The notes: a model not told the origin generated them from the letters alone. Shown: positions 9,465 to 18,032, numbered from the stretch's first letter. The stretch is DNA of 64,000 nucleotides from Pengzhenrongella sp031582905 (GCF_031582905.1 NZ_CP133990.1:3968001-4032000); one strand, 5' to 3'. Program-made: numbers and translations.

Positions 9465-10667
9465 TCAAGGAAGCGTCGGGGACGTGATGCGCTCCACGGG
9501 CTCGGTGACCACGGGCTCGGTCACCACGGGCTCGGTGACCACGGGCTCCGGCACGACGACGGCGGGGCGGACCCGCGCGGTCTCGGCCAGCGCGACACCG
9601 GCGACGACCACCACCCCGCCCGCGACCTGCAGCCCCGTCATGGACTCGCCCAGCACGAGCCAGGCGGCCCCGGCGGCGGCGACCGGCTCGATCATCCCGA
9701 GGAGGCCGGCACGGGCCGCGCCGATCACCTGCACCCCGACGAGCACGAGGGTGTAGGGCACCACGGTCCCGAGCACCACGACCCACGCGACGAGCGCCCA
9801 GGTGGGCGTGGTCGTGCCGGTGAGCGGCCCGGGCAGGTCGGTCGTCGTCGCGAGCACGGTGGCGTCGAAGGTCCACAGCGGCTGGAGCACGACCCAGAAC
9901 AGCGCAGCGAACGCGAGCGACCACGCCTGCGTGGACAGCGGGTCGCGGGTGGCGACCAGCCGCTCACCGAGCAGGTAGTAGGTCGCGAGCGCGACCGCGG
10001 CCCCCGCGGCGGCGGCGAGGCCGACGGCGTCGAGCTCGACGCCGCGGCGCACCTGGGCGACCATCGTCAGCCCGACCAGCGACGCCGCCAGCCCCCACCA
10101 CGCGCGTGGCCGCACCAGCTCGTGCAGCACGAACCGCGCCCACAGCGCGATGAGCAGGGGCGCGGTGTACTCGATGAGGAGCGCCAGCCCGACCGGCAGG
10201 CGGGAGATCGCCACGAGGTAGAACCACTGCACGGCCGCCATGCCGACGATCCCGAGCGCGGCCATGACGAGCACCTCACGCCGACGCAGGGCCATCCGCC
10301 GTCGGACGACGAGCACGGCGACCGGGACCAGCACGAGTGCCGAGCCGAGCGTGCGCAGCTCGACCAGGCGCGTGGGACCGAGGCCGCTGGTCATCGCCAG
10401 CTTGGCGACCGTCCCGTTGACGGCGAAGAGCACGGCGGCGACGACGACGGCGACCACGCCGAGAGTCGCGACCCTCGGGGAGGCCGGCCGGCGGCTGCGC
10501 GGCGCGACGGTCGTCCCGGGGGCAGGGTCGCGGGCGGGCGGGTGGGCACGCGCCGAGGCTACTGGCGCAGGACCTCCACCCCCAGACCGAGTCTCGGTAC
10601 CGGCGTCCCCAAGCGTCCGGGCACGCCGGTACCGCACCGGTGCGGCCCGCCTAGCGTCCCGGCGCAT
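9465..10667 (-). CDS. EamA/DMT-family transporter
   Basis: Ten-helix drug/metabolite transporter superfamily protein, probably an exporter. Two EamA repeats are visible: VAAVLFAVNGTVAKLAM through MALRRREVLVMAALGIVG and GLALLIEYTAPLLIALWARF in the first, LLGMIEPVAAAGAAWLVLGE in the second, the latter typical of RhtA-like members. The only in-frame start before TM1 is ATG 10667, leaving an unusually long, charged N-terminal leader of about 68 residues, so the true start is uncertain. The C-terminal tail is built of VVTEP repeats from a 15-bp tandem array at 9495-9554. It is divergent from the WXG-like operon 24 bp away. Confidence 0.8.
   Translation of the reverse strand: MRRDARRAAPVRYRRARTLGDAGTETRSGGGGPAPVASARAHPPARDPAPGTTVAPRSRRPASPRVATLGVVAVVVAAVLFAVNGTVAKLAMTSGLGPTRLVELRTLGSALVLVPVAVLVVRRRMALRRREVLVMAALGIVGMAAVQWFYLVAISRLPVGLALLIEYTAPLLIALWARFVLHELVRPRAWWGLAASLVGLTMVAQVRRGVELDAVGLAAAAGAAVALATYYLLGERLVATRDPLSTQAWSLAFAALFWVVLQPLWTFDATVLATTTDLPGPLTGTTTPTWALVAWVVVLGTVVPYTLVLVGVQVIGAARAGLLGMIEPVAAAGAAWLVLGESMTGLQVAGGVVVVAGVALAETARVRPAVVVPEPVVTEPVVTEPVVTEPVERITSPTLP
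9495..9554 (-). repeat. 15-bp tandem repeat in transporter tail
   Basis: Three full copies and one partial copy of a 15-bp unit (CACGGGCTCGGTGAC on the plus strand) encode the VVTEP repeats at the C-terminus of the DMT transporter. Copy number could change without altering the frame. Confidence 0.8.
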
Positions 10668-10691
10668 GGGTGGTGAGCTGGTGCCGGGCGG

Positions 10692-11084
10692 ATGCGGGGC
10701 CTGCCCGTGATCGGTGCCGACAGCGCGGCGTCGACCCGTGCCGCGGCCGCGGCACGCGCGCTCGAGCGGGCCGGGGACGCGACCGTCCGCGCGCTGCGGC
10801 ACCTGCGGCGCGCGGCGGAGGTCGAGTGGTCGGGTCCGGGCGCCGCCGGGTACCGGGCGGCGCTCGACGACGTGATGCGGGACCTGCAGCGCACCCACCA
10901 GCAGATCGGCCGCGCGGCGGCGGCGATGGAGCAGCACGCCGCCGCCGCGGCGGCGCACCCGCTGGCGGACCTGACGCCGGACGCGCTCGCCGACGGTCGG
11001 CTCCTCGACCTCGCCGGCCTGGGTCCGCTCGCACGGCTCGCGGCGTCGGCCGGGCACGCGGGACGCGCGCGCCATGACGACTGA
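10692..11084 (+). CDS. WXG100-like small helical protein
   Basis: A 130-residue alanine-rich, predicted all-helical protein. A W-x-G turn (VEWSGPGAAGYRAAL) sits between two amphipathic helices, as in ESAT-6/WXG100 proteins that are secreted by or dock on type VII systems. A second helix runs DDVMRDLQRTHQQIG. Start is ATG 10692 (GTG 10707 is an alternative). It overlaps the next gene by 11 bp, and the third gene of the operon is an alpha/beta hydrolase. WXG-type partners encoded beside hydrolase effectors are common in actinobacteria. No secretion ATPase (EccC) is in the window. Family assignment rests on pattern only. Confidence 0.55.
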   Translation: MRGLPVIGADSAASTRAAAAARALERAGDATVRALRHLRRAAEVEWSGPGAAGYRAALDDVMRDLQRTHQQIGRAAAAMEQHAAAAAAHPLADLTPDALADGRLLDLAGLGPLARLAASAGHAGRARHDD

Positions 11085-11799
11085 CGGCGCAGCGGCCGGC
11101 GCCTGGACGGCCGACCCCACGACCACCGACCCCACGACCACCGACCCCACGACCACCGACCCCACGACCACCGACCCCACGACCACCGACCCCACGACGA
11201 CCGGCATCGAGGTGCACGGCGGCGTCGGCGGCACCGTCGCCGTGCTCGAGCGCCTGACCGACGCGGTGCACGCCCTGCGCACCGCCGCCGAGCTGCTCGA
11301 CGACGCCGCGGCGTCGGTGCGCTGGGCGGACGCGCAGGTCTGGGCGCCGACCACCGGGTCGCCGACGACCGCGGGGAGCGCGCAGGAAACCGTGACGCCG
11401 CTGGTCCGGGGCCCGACGTCGCTGGCCACCCACGAGGGGTCGGTGCGTGAGGTCGCCGGCCGCCTCCGCCGGGCGATCGGGGCGTACGAGGACGCGGAGG
11501 GGCGTGCGAGCGCCGTCGTCCGCAGCCTGGTCGCCGTGCTCGGGCACGCGGCCGGGAACAACCCCGTCGGTGCCGTGGTCGGCGCGGTCGTCGGTGGGCG
11601 ACTGCTGCTCCACGGCGCACTGGTCACGTCCGCGGCGCTGCGGCTGTCGGGTCGGCGCGTGGATGCCCGGCGGCTCCTGCAGCGGGCGGACGCCGCCGAG
11701 ATCGCGGTGCAGGGTCTCGCGGGATTCGGCCGCGGCCTGCCCCCGGCCCCGGGTGGCCGAGCGCCCAGCCCGTCGTCGGGACCGCCGGCCGGGTCGTGA
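11074..11799 (+). CDS. Repeat-bearing helical protein of unknown function
   Basis: A 241-residue protein not assigned to a family. Its N-terminus carries DPTTT repeated six times from a perfect 15-bp tandem array. A helical segment follows (VLERLTDAVHALRTAAELLD). After that come a second helical part containing VREVAGRLRRAIGAYEDAE and a glycine-rich hydrophobic stretch (VGAVVGAVVGGRLLL) that may insert in or contact membrane. It overlaps both neighbours (11 bp with the WXG-like gene, 4 bp GTGA with the hydrolase), so the three proteins are translationally coupled and likely act together. It could be a second WXG-like partner or an adaptor for the hydrolase. Confidence 0.55.
   Translation: MTTDGAAAGAWTADPTTTDPTTTDPTTTDPTTTDPTTTDPTTTGIEVHGGVGGTVAVLERLTDAVHALRTAAELLDDAAASVRWADAQVWAPTTGSPTTAGSAQETVTPLVRGPTSLATHEGSVREVAGRLRRAIGAYEDAEGRASAVVRSLVAVLGHAAGNNPVGAVVGAVVGGRLLLHGALVTSAALRLSGRRVDARRLLQRADAAEIAVQGLAGFGRGLPPAPGGRAPSPSSGPPAGS
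11113..11202 (+). repeat. Six 15-bp tandem repeats
   Basis: Six near-identical copies of GACCCCACGACCACC (the last differs at one base) encode DPTTT units. The near-identity of the copies suggests recent expansion and possible copy-number variation between strains. Confidence 0.9.
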
Positions 11800-12674
11800 C
11801 GGGCACCGCGGTCGCGGGCGTGGCGGTGCCGGAGCTGCGCCGTCGTCCGCTCCGGGTCACCGCGCGCCTCGAGGCGACGGGGCCGACGACACCGCCCACC
11901 GACGCCGCCACCCTGCTCGAGCGAGTCGGCGCGCTCTACCCGCGCTCCGGCGGGACCGCGGGCACGGTGGGCGTCGACCGCCTGGACCACCCCGACGGCA
12001 CCCGGTCCTGGGTCGTCGCGATCCCGGGCACGCAGGCGATGTCGCTCGGCACCGGCGCAAACCCGATGGACATGGCCACCAACCTGCGCCTCATGGCGAC
12101 CGCGGCGGACGACACGGGGCTGCTGGTCACGCGCGCGCTGGAGCAGTCCGGAGCCCGACCGGACGAGCCCGTCCTGCTCGCCGGGCACAGCCAGGGCGGC
12201 ATGGTCGCGATGGCGCTCGCGGGCAGTGCGGCGTTCACCGCACGCCACCGGGTCGGTGCGGTGCTCACCGCGGGGTCACCGGTCGCGACGATGGCGGCGC
12301 CGCGCACGGTGGCGACCCTGCACCTCGAGCACCGGCAGGACCTCGTCCCGGCGCTCGACGGCTGGCGCAACCCCGACGAGCCGCACCGGACGACGGCGGT
12401 CCGTGACCTCGAGGTGGCCGGCACGGTCGCCGACCGCCTCGCCGCCCGCTCGCCCGGGACCGCGCACGAGGTCGGGACCTACGTGCGCACGGCCGGGGTG
12501 GTCGCCGCCGTCGGCGGTGCGTCCGTCCGGGAGTGGGAGCGCGCGGCCGCGGGCGTGCTGGGTGGGCCGGGGACCACCGCGGTGCACCGGGAGTTCACCG
12601 GCGAACGGGCGGAGCCGGGCGAGCGCGCCCGCGCGGCCCGGCTCAGTCCCGCTTCCGGCGGTTCACCCCGGTGA
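11796..12674 (+). CDS. Alpha/beta hydrolase (lipase/esterase-like)
   Basis: A 292-residue alpha/beta-hydrolase. The nucleophile elbow is LLAGHSQGGMVAMA (GxSxG), preceded by SWVVAIPGTQAMSLG, a likely oxyanion strand; VLTAGSPVATM and HRQDLVPALDGW follow, the latter a plausible acid-residue region. The fold resembles actinobacterial hydrolases encoded with WXG100-like proteins. No signal peptide is apparent. GTG 11796 overlaps the previous stop in a GTGA arrangement. The 3' end overlaps the convergent holin-type gene by 32 bp. The substrate is unknown; a lipase or esterase delivered by a type VII-like route is one hypothesis. Confidence 0.7.
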   Translation: MTGTAVAGVAVPELRRRPLRVTARLEATGPTTPPTDAATLLERVGALYPRSGGTAGTVGVDRLDHPDGTRSWVVAIPGTQAMSLGTGANPMDMATNLRLMATAADDTGLLVTRALEQSGARPDEPVLLAGHSQGGMVAMALAGSAAFTARHRVGAVLTAGSPVATMAAPRTVATLHLEHRQDLVPALDGWRNPDEPHRTTAVRDLEVAGTVADRLAARSPGTAHEVGTYVRTAGVVAAVGGASVREWERAAAGVLGGPGTTAVHREFTGERAEPGERARAARLSPASGGSPR

Positions 12675-13032
12675 CCGCACCGAGCAGGAGGCTGACCAGG
12701 GAGATGACGAGCGCGCCGATCAGCGCGGTGCCGAAGCCGTCCACCCGCAGGCCGACCGTCGTCCACTCCGTGACCCAGGCGGTGAGCATGAGCATGAGCG
12801 CGTTGACCACGAGCGTGAACAGGCCGAGCGTGAGGACGTACAGCGGGAATGTGAGCAGCTTGACCACCGGTTTGATCACCGCGTTCACCAGGCTGAAGAC
12901 GAGCGCGACCGCGGCCAGCACGCCGACCCGCTCGAGCGTCGTCGCCCCGCCGACGATCGCGAGACCGGAGAGCAGGGCGGTCGCCAGCCAGATCGCGACC
13001 CCGTTGATGATGACCCGCAGCACGAAGCTCAT
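12643..13032 (-). CDS. Phage holin family 4-type membrane protein
   Basis: A 129-residue protein with about four hydrophobic segments: VIINGVAIWLATALLSG, VLAAVALVFSLVNAVIK, LYVLTLGLFTLVVNALML, and LIGALVISLVSLLLGAV. The motif VNAVIKPVVKLLTFPLYVLT is the hallmark of the chromosomal holin-4 family (PF04020), which is widespread in actinobacteria and usually not phage-borne. Its function is unknown; a cell-envelope role is often assumed. Start is ATG 13032. It is divergent from hisC and convergent with the hydrolase gene. Confidence 0.85.
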   Translation of the reverse strand: MSFVLRVIINGVAIWLATALLSGLAIVGGATTLERVGVLAAVALVFSLVNAVIKPVVKLLTFPLYVLTLGLFTLVVNALMLMLTAWVTEWTTVGLRVDGFGTALIGALVISLVSLLLGAVTGVNRRKRD

Positions 13033-13158
13033 GCCCCGATCCTCTCGCACGTCCGGCGCCGCGTGCGGGACCGGCACGGCTCGCCCGCCCGGGGACCGAG
13101 CCGTCCGGCGCGTGGCACCGGGCGGAGGTCGGCACGCCGCCGGTGGCATGCTGGCGTC

Positions 13159-14241
13159 GTGACACCGCGCCCCGTCCCGCTCCGTCCGGCCGTCGCGGAC
13201 CTCCCCGCCTACGTCCCCGGCGCCCGGGCACCCGTGGGCGCGGCGGCCTACAAGCTCTCGTCCAACGAGAACCCGTACCCGCCGCTGCCGGCCGTGGTCG
13301 CCGCGATCGCCGACGCCGCGGCCGACGCCAACCGGTACCCGGACATGTACGCCACCGAGCTGACCGCGGCGCTCGCGGCCACCCTCGGCGTCGCGCCCGA
13401 GTCCGTCGTCACCGGGTGCGGCTCGGTCGCGGTGCTGGGGCACGTGCTGGTCGCGGTCTGCGCCGCGGGGGACGAGGTCGTCATCCCGTGGCGCTCGTTC
13501 GAGGCGTACCCCATCGCCGTCGCGGTCGCGGGTGCGACCGCCGTCCCGGTGCCGGTGACCGACGACGGCCGGCTCGACCTGGTCGCGATGGCGGCCGCGG
13601 TGACCGAGCGCACCCGCGTCGTGGTGGTGTGCACGCCGAACAACCCCACCGGCCCCGCGGTGCGCGCCGACGAGCTCGAGACGCTCCTCGCCGCGGTGCC
13701 GTCCGACGTGCTGGTCGTCCTCGACGAGGCGTACGTCGAGTTCGTCCGCGACCCGCACGCGCCCGACGGCCTGGCCGTGCTCGCCGCGCACCGCAACGTC
13801 GTCCTGCTGCGCACGTTCTCCAAGGCCTACGGCCTCGCGGGACTGCGCGTCGGGTACGCCGTCGCCCGTCCGCGGCTCGCGGCCGGGATCCGCGCGACGT
13901 CGACCCCGTTCGGCGTCTCCCACGTGGCGCAGCGGGCGGCGGTCGTCTCGCTGGGCGCGACCGCGCAGCTGATGGACCGCGTGGAGTCCGTCGTCGCCGA
14001 GCGTGCGCGCCTGCTCGACGGCCTGCGCCGCCAGGGATGGACGGTCCCGGACAGCCAGGCGAACTTCGTCTGGTTGCCCCTCGGGGACCGTGCCGCGGCC
14101 TTCGCCGCCGACGCCGCGCGCGCGGGCGTCCTCGTGCGTCCCTTCGCCGGGGACGGCGTGCGGGTCAGCGTCGGCGAGCCCGAGGCGACCGACCTGCTGC
14201 TCGACGTCACCGCGGACTGGTCCGAGCGCCGCTCGGCCTGA
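13159..14241 (+). CDS. hisC: Histidinol-phosphate/aromatic aminotransferase
   Basis: PLP-dependent class II aminotransferase of 360 residues. It shows YKLSSNENPYPPLP at the N-terminus, VVVVCTPNNPTGPAV (PLP-contact Asn), VVLDEAYVEFV, and the Schiff-base lysine in LLRTFSKAYGLAGLRVGYA. Actinobacterial enzymes of this type act on histidinol phosphate and often on aromatic 2-oxo acids (the Pat group). Its stand-alone position, outside a his operon, would suit the aromatic-aminotransferase role. GTG 13159 places the conserved region about 30 residues in. No frame break. Confidence 0.88.
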   Translation: MTPRPVPLRPAVADLPAYVPGARAPVGAAAYKLSSNENPYPPLPAVVAAIADAAADANRYPDMYATELTAALAATLGVAPESVVTGCGSVAVLGHVLVAVCAAGDEVVIPWRSFEAYPIAVAVAGATAVPVPVTDDGRLDLVAMAAAVTERTRVVVVCTPNNPTGPAVRADELETLLAAVPSDVLVVLDEAYVEFVRDPHAPDGLAVLAAHRNVVLLRTFSKAYGLAGLRVGYAVARPRLAAGIRATSTPFGVSHVAQRAAVVSLGATAQLMDRVESVVAERARLLDGLRRQGWTVPDSQANFVWLPLGDRAAAFAADAARAGVLVRPFAGDGVRVSVGEPEATDLLLDVTADWSERRSA

Positions 14242-14265
14242 CGACGGGCACGCGCCCCGCCGACG

Positions 14266-15191
14266 TCAGGCGTCCGCAGCGGCCGGGCCCGACGGCGCCG
14301 GACCGTCGCGCCGGGACTTGTGCCGGTACATGGCGGTGTCGGAGTGCGCGATGAGCTCCCGGACGGTCGTCCCGTCCGCGGGGGCCAAGGCGACGCCGAC
14401 GCTCACGGACACCCGGTGCTCGACGCCGTCCACCGTGAACGGCTCGGCCATCGAGCCGCGCAGGTCTGCGACGACGTGCTCCACTGCCGCGCCGCCGTCG
14501 TCGGGCAGGTCGGTGACCACGGCGACGAACTCGTCCCCACCCACCCGGGCCGCGAGGTCGTGAGCGCGCAGCCGCCGACGCAGGCAGGCTGCGACGTGGC
14601 GAAGGTAGGCGTCCCCGACCAGGTGCCCGTGGGTGTCGTTGACGTCCTTGAACGCGTCGAGGTCGAAGAAGAGCACGGCGACCGTGGTGCCCTGGCGCCC
14701 GGCGCGGGCGAGCTCACGCTCGAGCCCGGCCGCGAGCGCCGACCGGTTCAGGAGGCCGGTGAGGGAGTCCCGAGCCGCGGCGTCGACCGCGGCCTGCTGC
14801 GCGGCGACCTCCGCGGTGACGTCGTGCTGCACGGCGACGAAGTGCGTCACCGCACCGGCGTCGTCGCGGACGGGGAGAGGTGCAGGTCGACCCAGTACGC
14901 GGTCCCGTCGGCGCGGTGGTTGACCAGCCGCACACGCGTGAACCGACCCGCCTGCAGGCCTTCGCGGATGAGCCGGACGGACTCCGCGTCGGTCTCGGGC
15001 CCCTGCATGAACCGCGCGTTGCGGCCGATCACGGCGTCGGCGGCGTACCCGGTCATGCGCTCGAACGCCGGGTTGACGTAGATCAGCGGGGTGTCCGGCT
15101 GGGTCGCGTCGGCGATCGACAGCGCGGTGTCGCTCGCGGTGACGCTCGCGAGCAGCAGGTCCGCCAGCTCCCCGTGTCCGGCCACGGTCAC
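14266..15191 (-). CDS. LOV-like PAS-GGDEF protein, Cys-less, one frame break
   Basis: Predicted soluble diguanylate cyclase of about 308 residues. The N-terminal half is a LOV-type PAS domain: IYVNPAFERMTGYAADAV, GRNARFMQGPETD, VRLVNHRADGTAYWVDLHLS. In LOV photoreceptors the fourth residue of GRNCRF is the photo-adduct cysteine; here the codon is GCG (Ala). The C-terminal half is a GGDEF domain with DSLTGLLNRSAL, FFDLDAFKDVNDTHGH, intact GGDEF, and an RxxD (RAHD) inhibitory site five residues before it. The frame breaks at a G run at 14872-14875; one missing base joins LHLSP to VRDDAGAVTHFVAVQHDVT. Start is GTG 15191. It probably makes cyclic di-GMP in response to flavin redox state or another cue. 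Confidence 0.87.
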
Positions 15192-15480
15192 CTCGTCTCA
15201 GAAGGCTCGGGCCCCCGGCGGTCGCACCGTACCCCGCGCTGCGCACCCGGGACGGACGACGGCGCCCCGCGTCACCGCATCGGGTGCCGACGACGGCGCC
15301 ACGTCACCGGATCGGGGGTCCCGGCAGGGCGGGCGCGGCGGTGCGGCGTCGCACGGGGCACGGACCGCGGCCGCGCGGGAGGCGGGTGGCGCGGCGGCGG
15401 GAGGTGGGAGGCGCGGGATGCGCGGGAGGGGCGGGAGGCGCGGCTGAGGTTCCCCACAACGGTGGGCGGGGGTCTTCTGT
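15192..15480. other. Intergenic region, purine-rich, no gene seen
   Basis: No coding signal was recognised. From about 15355 the plus strand is very G-rich with irregular GGGAGGCGCGG-type repeats. It separates the LOV-GGDEF gene from the operator of the 2-oxoacid dehydrogenase operon; both genes are transcribed away from it. Confidence 0.5.
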
Positions 15481-15495
15481 GCCCCCGCGCAGACG

Positions 15496-15530
15496 AACCT
15501 ACGGTTGCGTAGCCTACGCTGACGTAGGTT
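15496..15530. promoter_or_regulatory. Nested palindromic operator of 2-oxoacid dehydrogenase operon
   Basis: Two CTACG-N4-CGTAG palindromes lie at 15499-15512 and 15514-15527, phased exactly 15 bp apart. They generate an outer inverted repeat AACCTACG...CGTAGGTT (15496-15530) and a perfect inner one, GCGTAG-C-CTACGC (15507-15519). They lie 51-85 bp before the E1-alpha GTG. Four evenly spaced half-sites suggest two cooperative dimers of a TetR- or Lrp-like repressor; no candidate regulator gene is adjacent. Confidence 0.75.
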
Positions 15531-15580
15531 CCCGACCGTCCCGCTGCGCCGCCCCGCGCCGCCCTGTGAAAGAGCACCGC

Positions 15581-16759
15581 GTGAGCACCTCCGGTCCGAC
15601 CACGGACGCCGACCTCGTCCAGCTGCTCACCCCCGCGGGGGAGCTGGTCGAGCACCCGGACTACACCCCGCGCATCGCCCACCTCGACGCGGCCGCCCTG
15701 CGGGGCATGTACCGCGACATGGTGCTGGTGCGCGCCTTCGACGACGAGGCGACGTCGCTGCAGCGCCAGGGCGAGCTCGGGCTGTGGGCGCAGAGCCTGG
15801 GCCAGGAGGCCGCGCAGGTCGGGTCCGGCCGCGCGCTCGCGACGCAGGACTACGTCTTCCCGTCCTACCGCGAGCACGGGGTCGCGCACACGCGCGGCGT
15901 CGACCTCGCCCAGATCCTCACCCTGTTCCGGGGCGTGGACCAGGGCGGCTGGGACTCCGAGGAGCATCGCTTCGCGCTGTACACGCTGGTCATCGGGTCC
16001 CACACACTGCACGCGACGGGGTACGCGATGGGGGTCCAGCGCGACGGGCTCGTGGGCACCGGCGACCCGGACCGGGACACCGCCGTCGTCACGTACTTCG
16101 GCGACGGCGCGACGTCGCAGGGCGACGTGAGCGAGGCGCTCGTGTTCGCGGCGGTCAACAACGCACCGCTCGTGCTGTTCTGCCAGAACAACCAGTGGGC
16201 GATCTCGGAGCCGACGACGCGCCAGACCCGCGTCCCGCTCGCGCGCCGCGGTGAGGGCTTCGGGGTCCCGGGCGTGCGCGTCGACGGCAACGACGTCCTG
16301 GCCAGCTACGCCGTCACCGCCGAGGCCCTGGAGCGGGCCCGCAGCGGTGGCGGCCCCACCCTGATCGAGGCCTTCACCTACCGGATGGGTGCGCACACGA
16401 CGTCGGACGACCCCACCCGCTACCGCAGCGCGGAGGACGACGAGTACTGGCGGCGCCGCGACCCGATCGACCGGCTGCGCCGCTACCTCGAGTCCGCCGG
16501 CGAGCTCGACGACGAGTTCCGCGCGGAGCTCGACGCCGACGTCGCCGCCCTCGGGCAGCGGATCCGGACGACGGTCCGCGCCATGGAGCCGCCCGCACCG
16601 GCCAGCATGTTCGACCACGTCTACGGCTCGCCGCACGCGACCCTCGACGCGGAGCGGGCCTGGTTCGCCGACTACGAGGCGTCGTTCGTCGACGCGCCGC
16701 CGCAGGGGGCGGTCGCTCCGGCGCCGGCCGGCGCGGCGGCGGGGGAGGTGGCCCTGTGA
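15581..16759 (+). CDS. 2-oxoacid dehydrogenase E1 alpha subunit
   Basis: Thiamine-diphosphate-dependent decarboxylase alpha chain (392 residues) of a pyruvate or branched-chain 2-oxoacid dehydrogenase complex. The TPP motif is YFGDGATSQGDVSEALVFAA ending near NQWAISEPT. Other family blocks are LWAQSLGQEAAQVGSGRAL, FPSYREHGVAHTRGV and TYRMGAHTTSDDPTRYR. Start is GTG 15581; the E1-beta gene follows with a GTGA overlap. Sequence alone does not settle pyruvate versus branched-chain substrates; the heterodimeric E1 is compatible with both. Probably controlled by the palindromes just upstream. Confidence 0.9.
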   Translation: MSTSGPTTDADLVQLLTPAGELVEHPDYTPRIAHLDAAALRGMYRDMVLVRAFDDEATSLQRQGELGLWAQSLGQEAAQVGSGRALATQDYVFPSYREHGVAHTRGVDLAQILTLFRGVDQGGWDSEEHRFALYTLVIGSHTLHATGYAMGVQRDGLVGTGDPDRDTAVVTYFGDGATSQGDVSEALVFAAVNNAPLVLFCQNNQWAISEPTTRQTRVPLARRGEGFGVPGVRVDGNDVLASYAVTAEALERARSGGGPTLIEAFTYRMGAHTTSDDPTRYRSAEDDEYWRRRDPIDRLRRYLESAGELDDEFRAELDADVAALGQRIRTTVRAMEPPAPASMFDHVYGSPHATLDAERAWFADYEASFVDAPPQGAVAPAPAGAAAGEVAL

Positions 16760-17886
16760 GTGGCATCGAGGCGGACGGCCACCGCGGCACCCAGCGGCTG
16801 ACGCTGTCCAAGGCGATCAACGCCGGGCTGCGGCGAGCGCTCGAGAGCGACCCCAAGGTCCTGCTCATGGGTGAGGACATCGGCCCGCTCGGCGGCGTGT
16901 TCCGCGTGACCGACGGCCTGCACAAGGACTTCGGCCCGGACCGCGTCGTGGACACCCCGCTCGCCGAGTCCGGGATCGTCGGCACGGCCATCGGGCTCGC
17001 GCTGCGCGGCTATCGGCCGGTGTGCGAGATCCAGTTCGACGGCTTCATCTTCCCGGCGTTCGACCAGATCACGACCCAGCTCGCCAAGATGCGCTACCGG
17101 TCCCGCGGCCGGCTGTCGCTGCCGGTCGTCATCCGCGTGCCCTACGGCGGCGGGATCGGCGCGATCGAGCACCACAGCGAGTCCCCGGAGGTGCTGTTCG
17201 CGCACACCGCCGGGCTGCGCGTGGTGACGCCCGCGACGCCGGCCGACGCGTTCGTCATGATCCAGCAGGCCATCGCCTCGCCCGACCCGGTGATGTTCTT
17301 CGAGCCCAAGGGGCGCTACTGGGACAAGGGCGACGTCGACCTGGACACCACGGTCACCGCGGCCGCCGGCACAGCGTCCGGCACGGCGTCCGGCACGGCG
17401 TCCGGCACGGCGTCCGGCACGGCGTCCGGCACAGCGGACGGCGCCGGTGCGCCCGAGGCAGCGCTCGCGGCGTCGCTCGCCACCATGGACCGCGCCCACG
17501 TGGCCCGCGAGGGGACGGACCTCACCGTCGCGGCGTACGGCGCCGGCGTGACCGTCGCGCTGCGTGCCGCCGAGGCCGCGGCGGCCGACGGGGTCAGCCT
17601 CGAGGTCGTGGACCTGCGCAGCATCTCGCCGCTGGACGCCGAGACCTTGGTCGCGTCGGTGCGGCGGACCGGACGGTGCGTCGTCGTGCACGAGGCCCCG
17701 GTGTTCTACGGCGCCGGCGGGGAGATCGCCGCCCGGGTGACCGAGGAGTGCTTCTACCACCTGCAGGCGCCGGTGCTGCGGGTGGGGGGCTTCCACACCC
17801 CGTACCCCGCGAGCAAGATCGAGCACGACTACCTGCCCGGCGTGGACCGCGTGCTCGACGCCGTCGACCGCGCCATGGCCTTCTGA
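16756..17886 (+). CDS. 2-oxoacid dehydrogenase E1 beta subunit
   Basis: Beta chain (376 residues) partnering the preceding alpha chain. It has the transketolase pyrimidine-binding region (VLLMGEDIGPLGGVFRVTDG, DTPLAESGIVGTAIGLAL), RVPYGGGIGAIEHHSESPE, and the C-terminal transketolase domain (VEVVDLRSISPLDAETL-type strand, VVVHEAPVFYGAGGEIAA). Between the two domains, at about residues 205-228, a 12-bp tandem repeat encodes GTAS units, an insert absent from typical homologues and probably a flexible interdomain linker. The gene is translationally coupled to E1 alpha. Confidence 0.92.
   Translation: MSGIEADGHRGTQRLTLSKAINAGLRRALESDPKVLLMGEDIGPLGGVFRVTDGLHKDFGPDRVVDTPLAESGIVGTAIGLALRGYRPVCEIQFDGFIFPAFDQITTQLAKMRYRSRGRLSLPVVIRVPYGGGIGAIEHHSESPEVLFAHTAGLRVVTPATPADAFVMIQQAIASPDPVMFFEPKGRYWDKGDVDLDTTVTAAAGTASGTASGTASGTASGTASGTADGAGAPEAALAASLATMDRAHVAREGTDLTVAAYGAGVTVALRAAEAAAADGVSLEVVDLRSISPLDAETLVASVRRTGRCVVVHEAPVFYGAGGEIAARVTEECFYHLQAPVLRVGGFHTPYPASKIEHDYLPGVDRVLDAVDRAMAF
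17368..17427 (+). repeat. 12-bp tandem repeat inside E1 beta
   Basis: Five units of GGCACGGCGTCC (the first with one change), then one degenerate unit, encode repeated Gly-Thr-Ala-Ser in the interdomain linker of E1 beta. The array is in frame and probably unstable in copy number. Confidence 0.85.
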
Positions 17887-18032
17887 CCCGGGTCGGCGCC
17901 GTCCGTGCCGTCCGTGCCACGGACCCGCACCGACACCCCGCGCCGACCGACCCGCGCCGACCGATCCGCCGACCGACCCGCCGACGAGAACCGGCCCCGA
18001 CCGCCCCTGATCGTCTCCCTGGAGGACCACCC

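Noticed and set aside
11113..11202. CRISPR-like array
   Set aside because: Contiguous 15-bp units without spacers, and in frame within a coding gene.
12643..13032. Prophage indicated by a holin-family gene
   Set aside because: This family is a normal chromosomal actinobacterial protein; no other phage gene is nearby.
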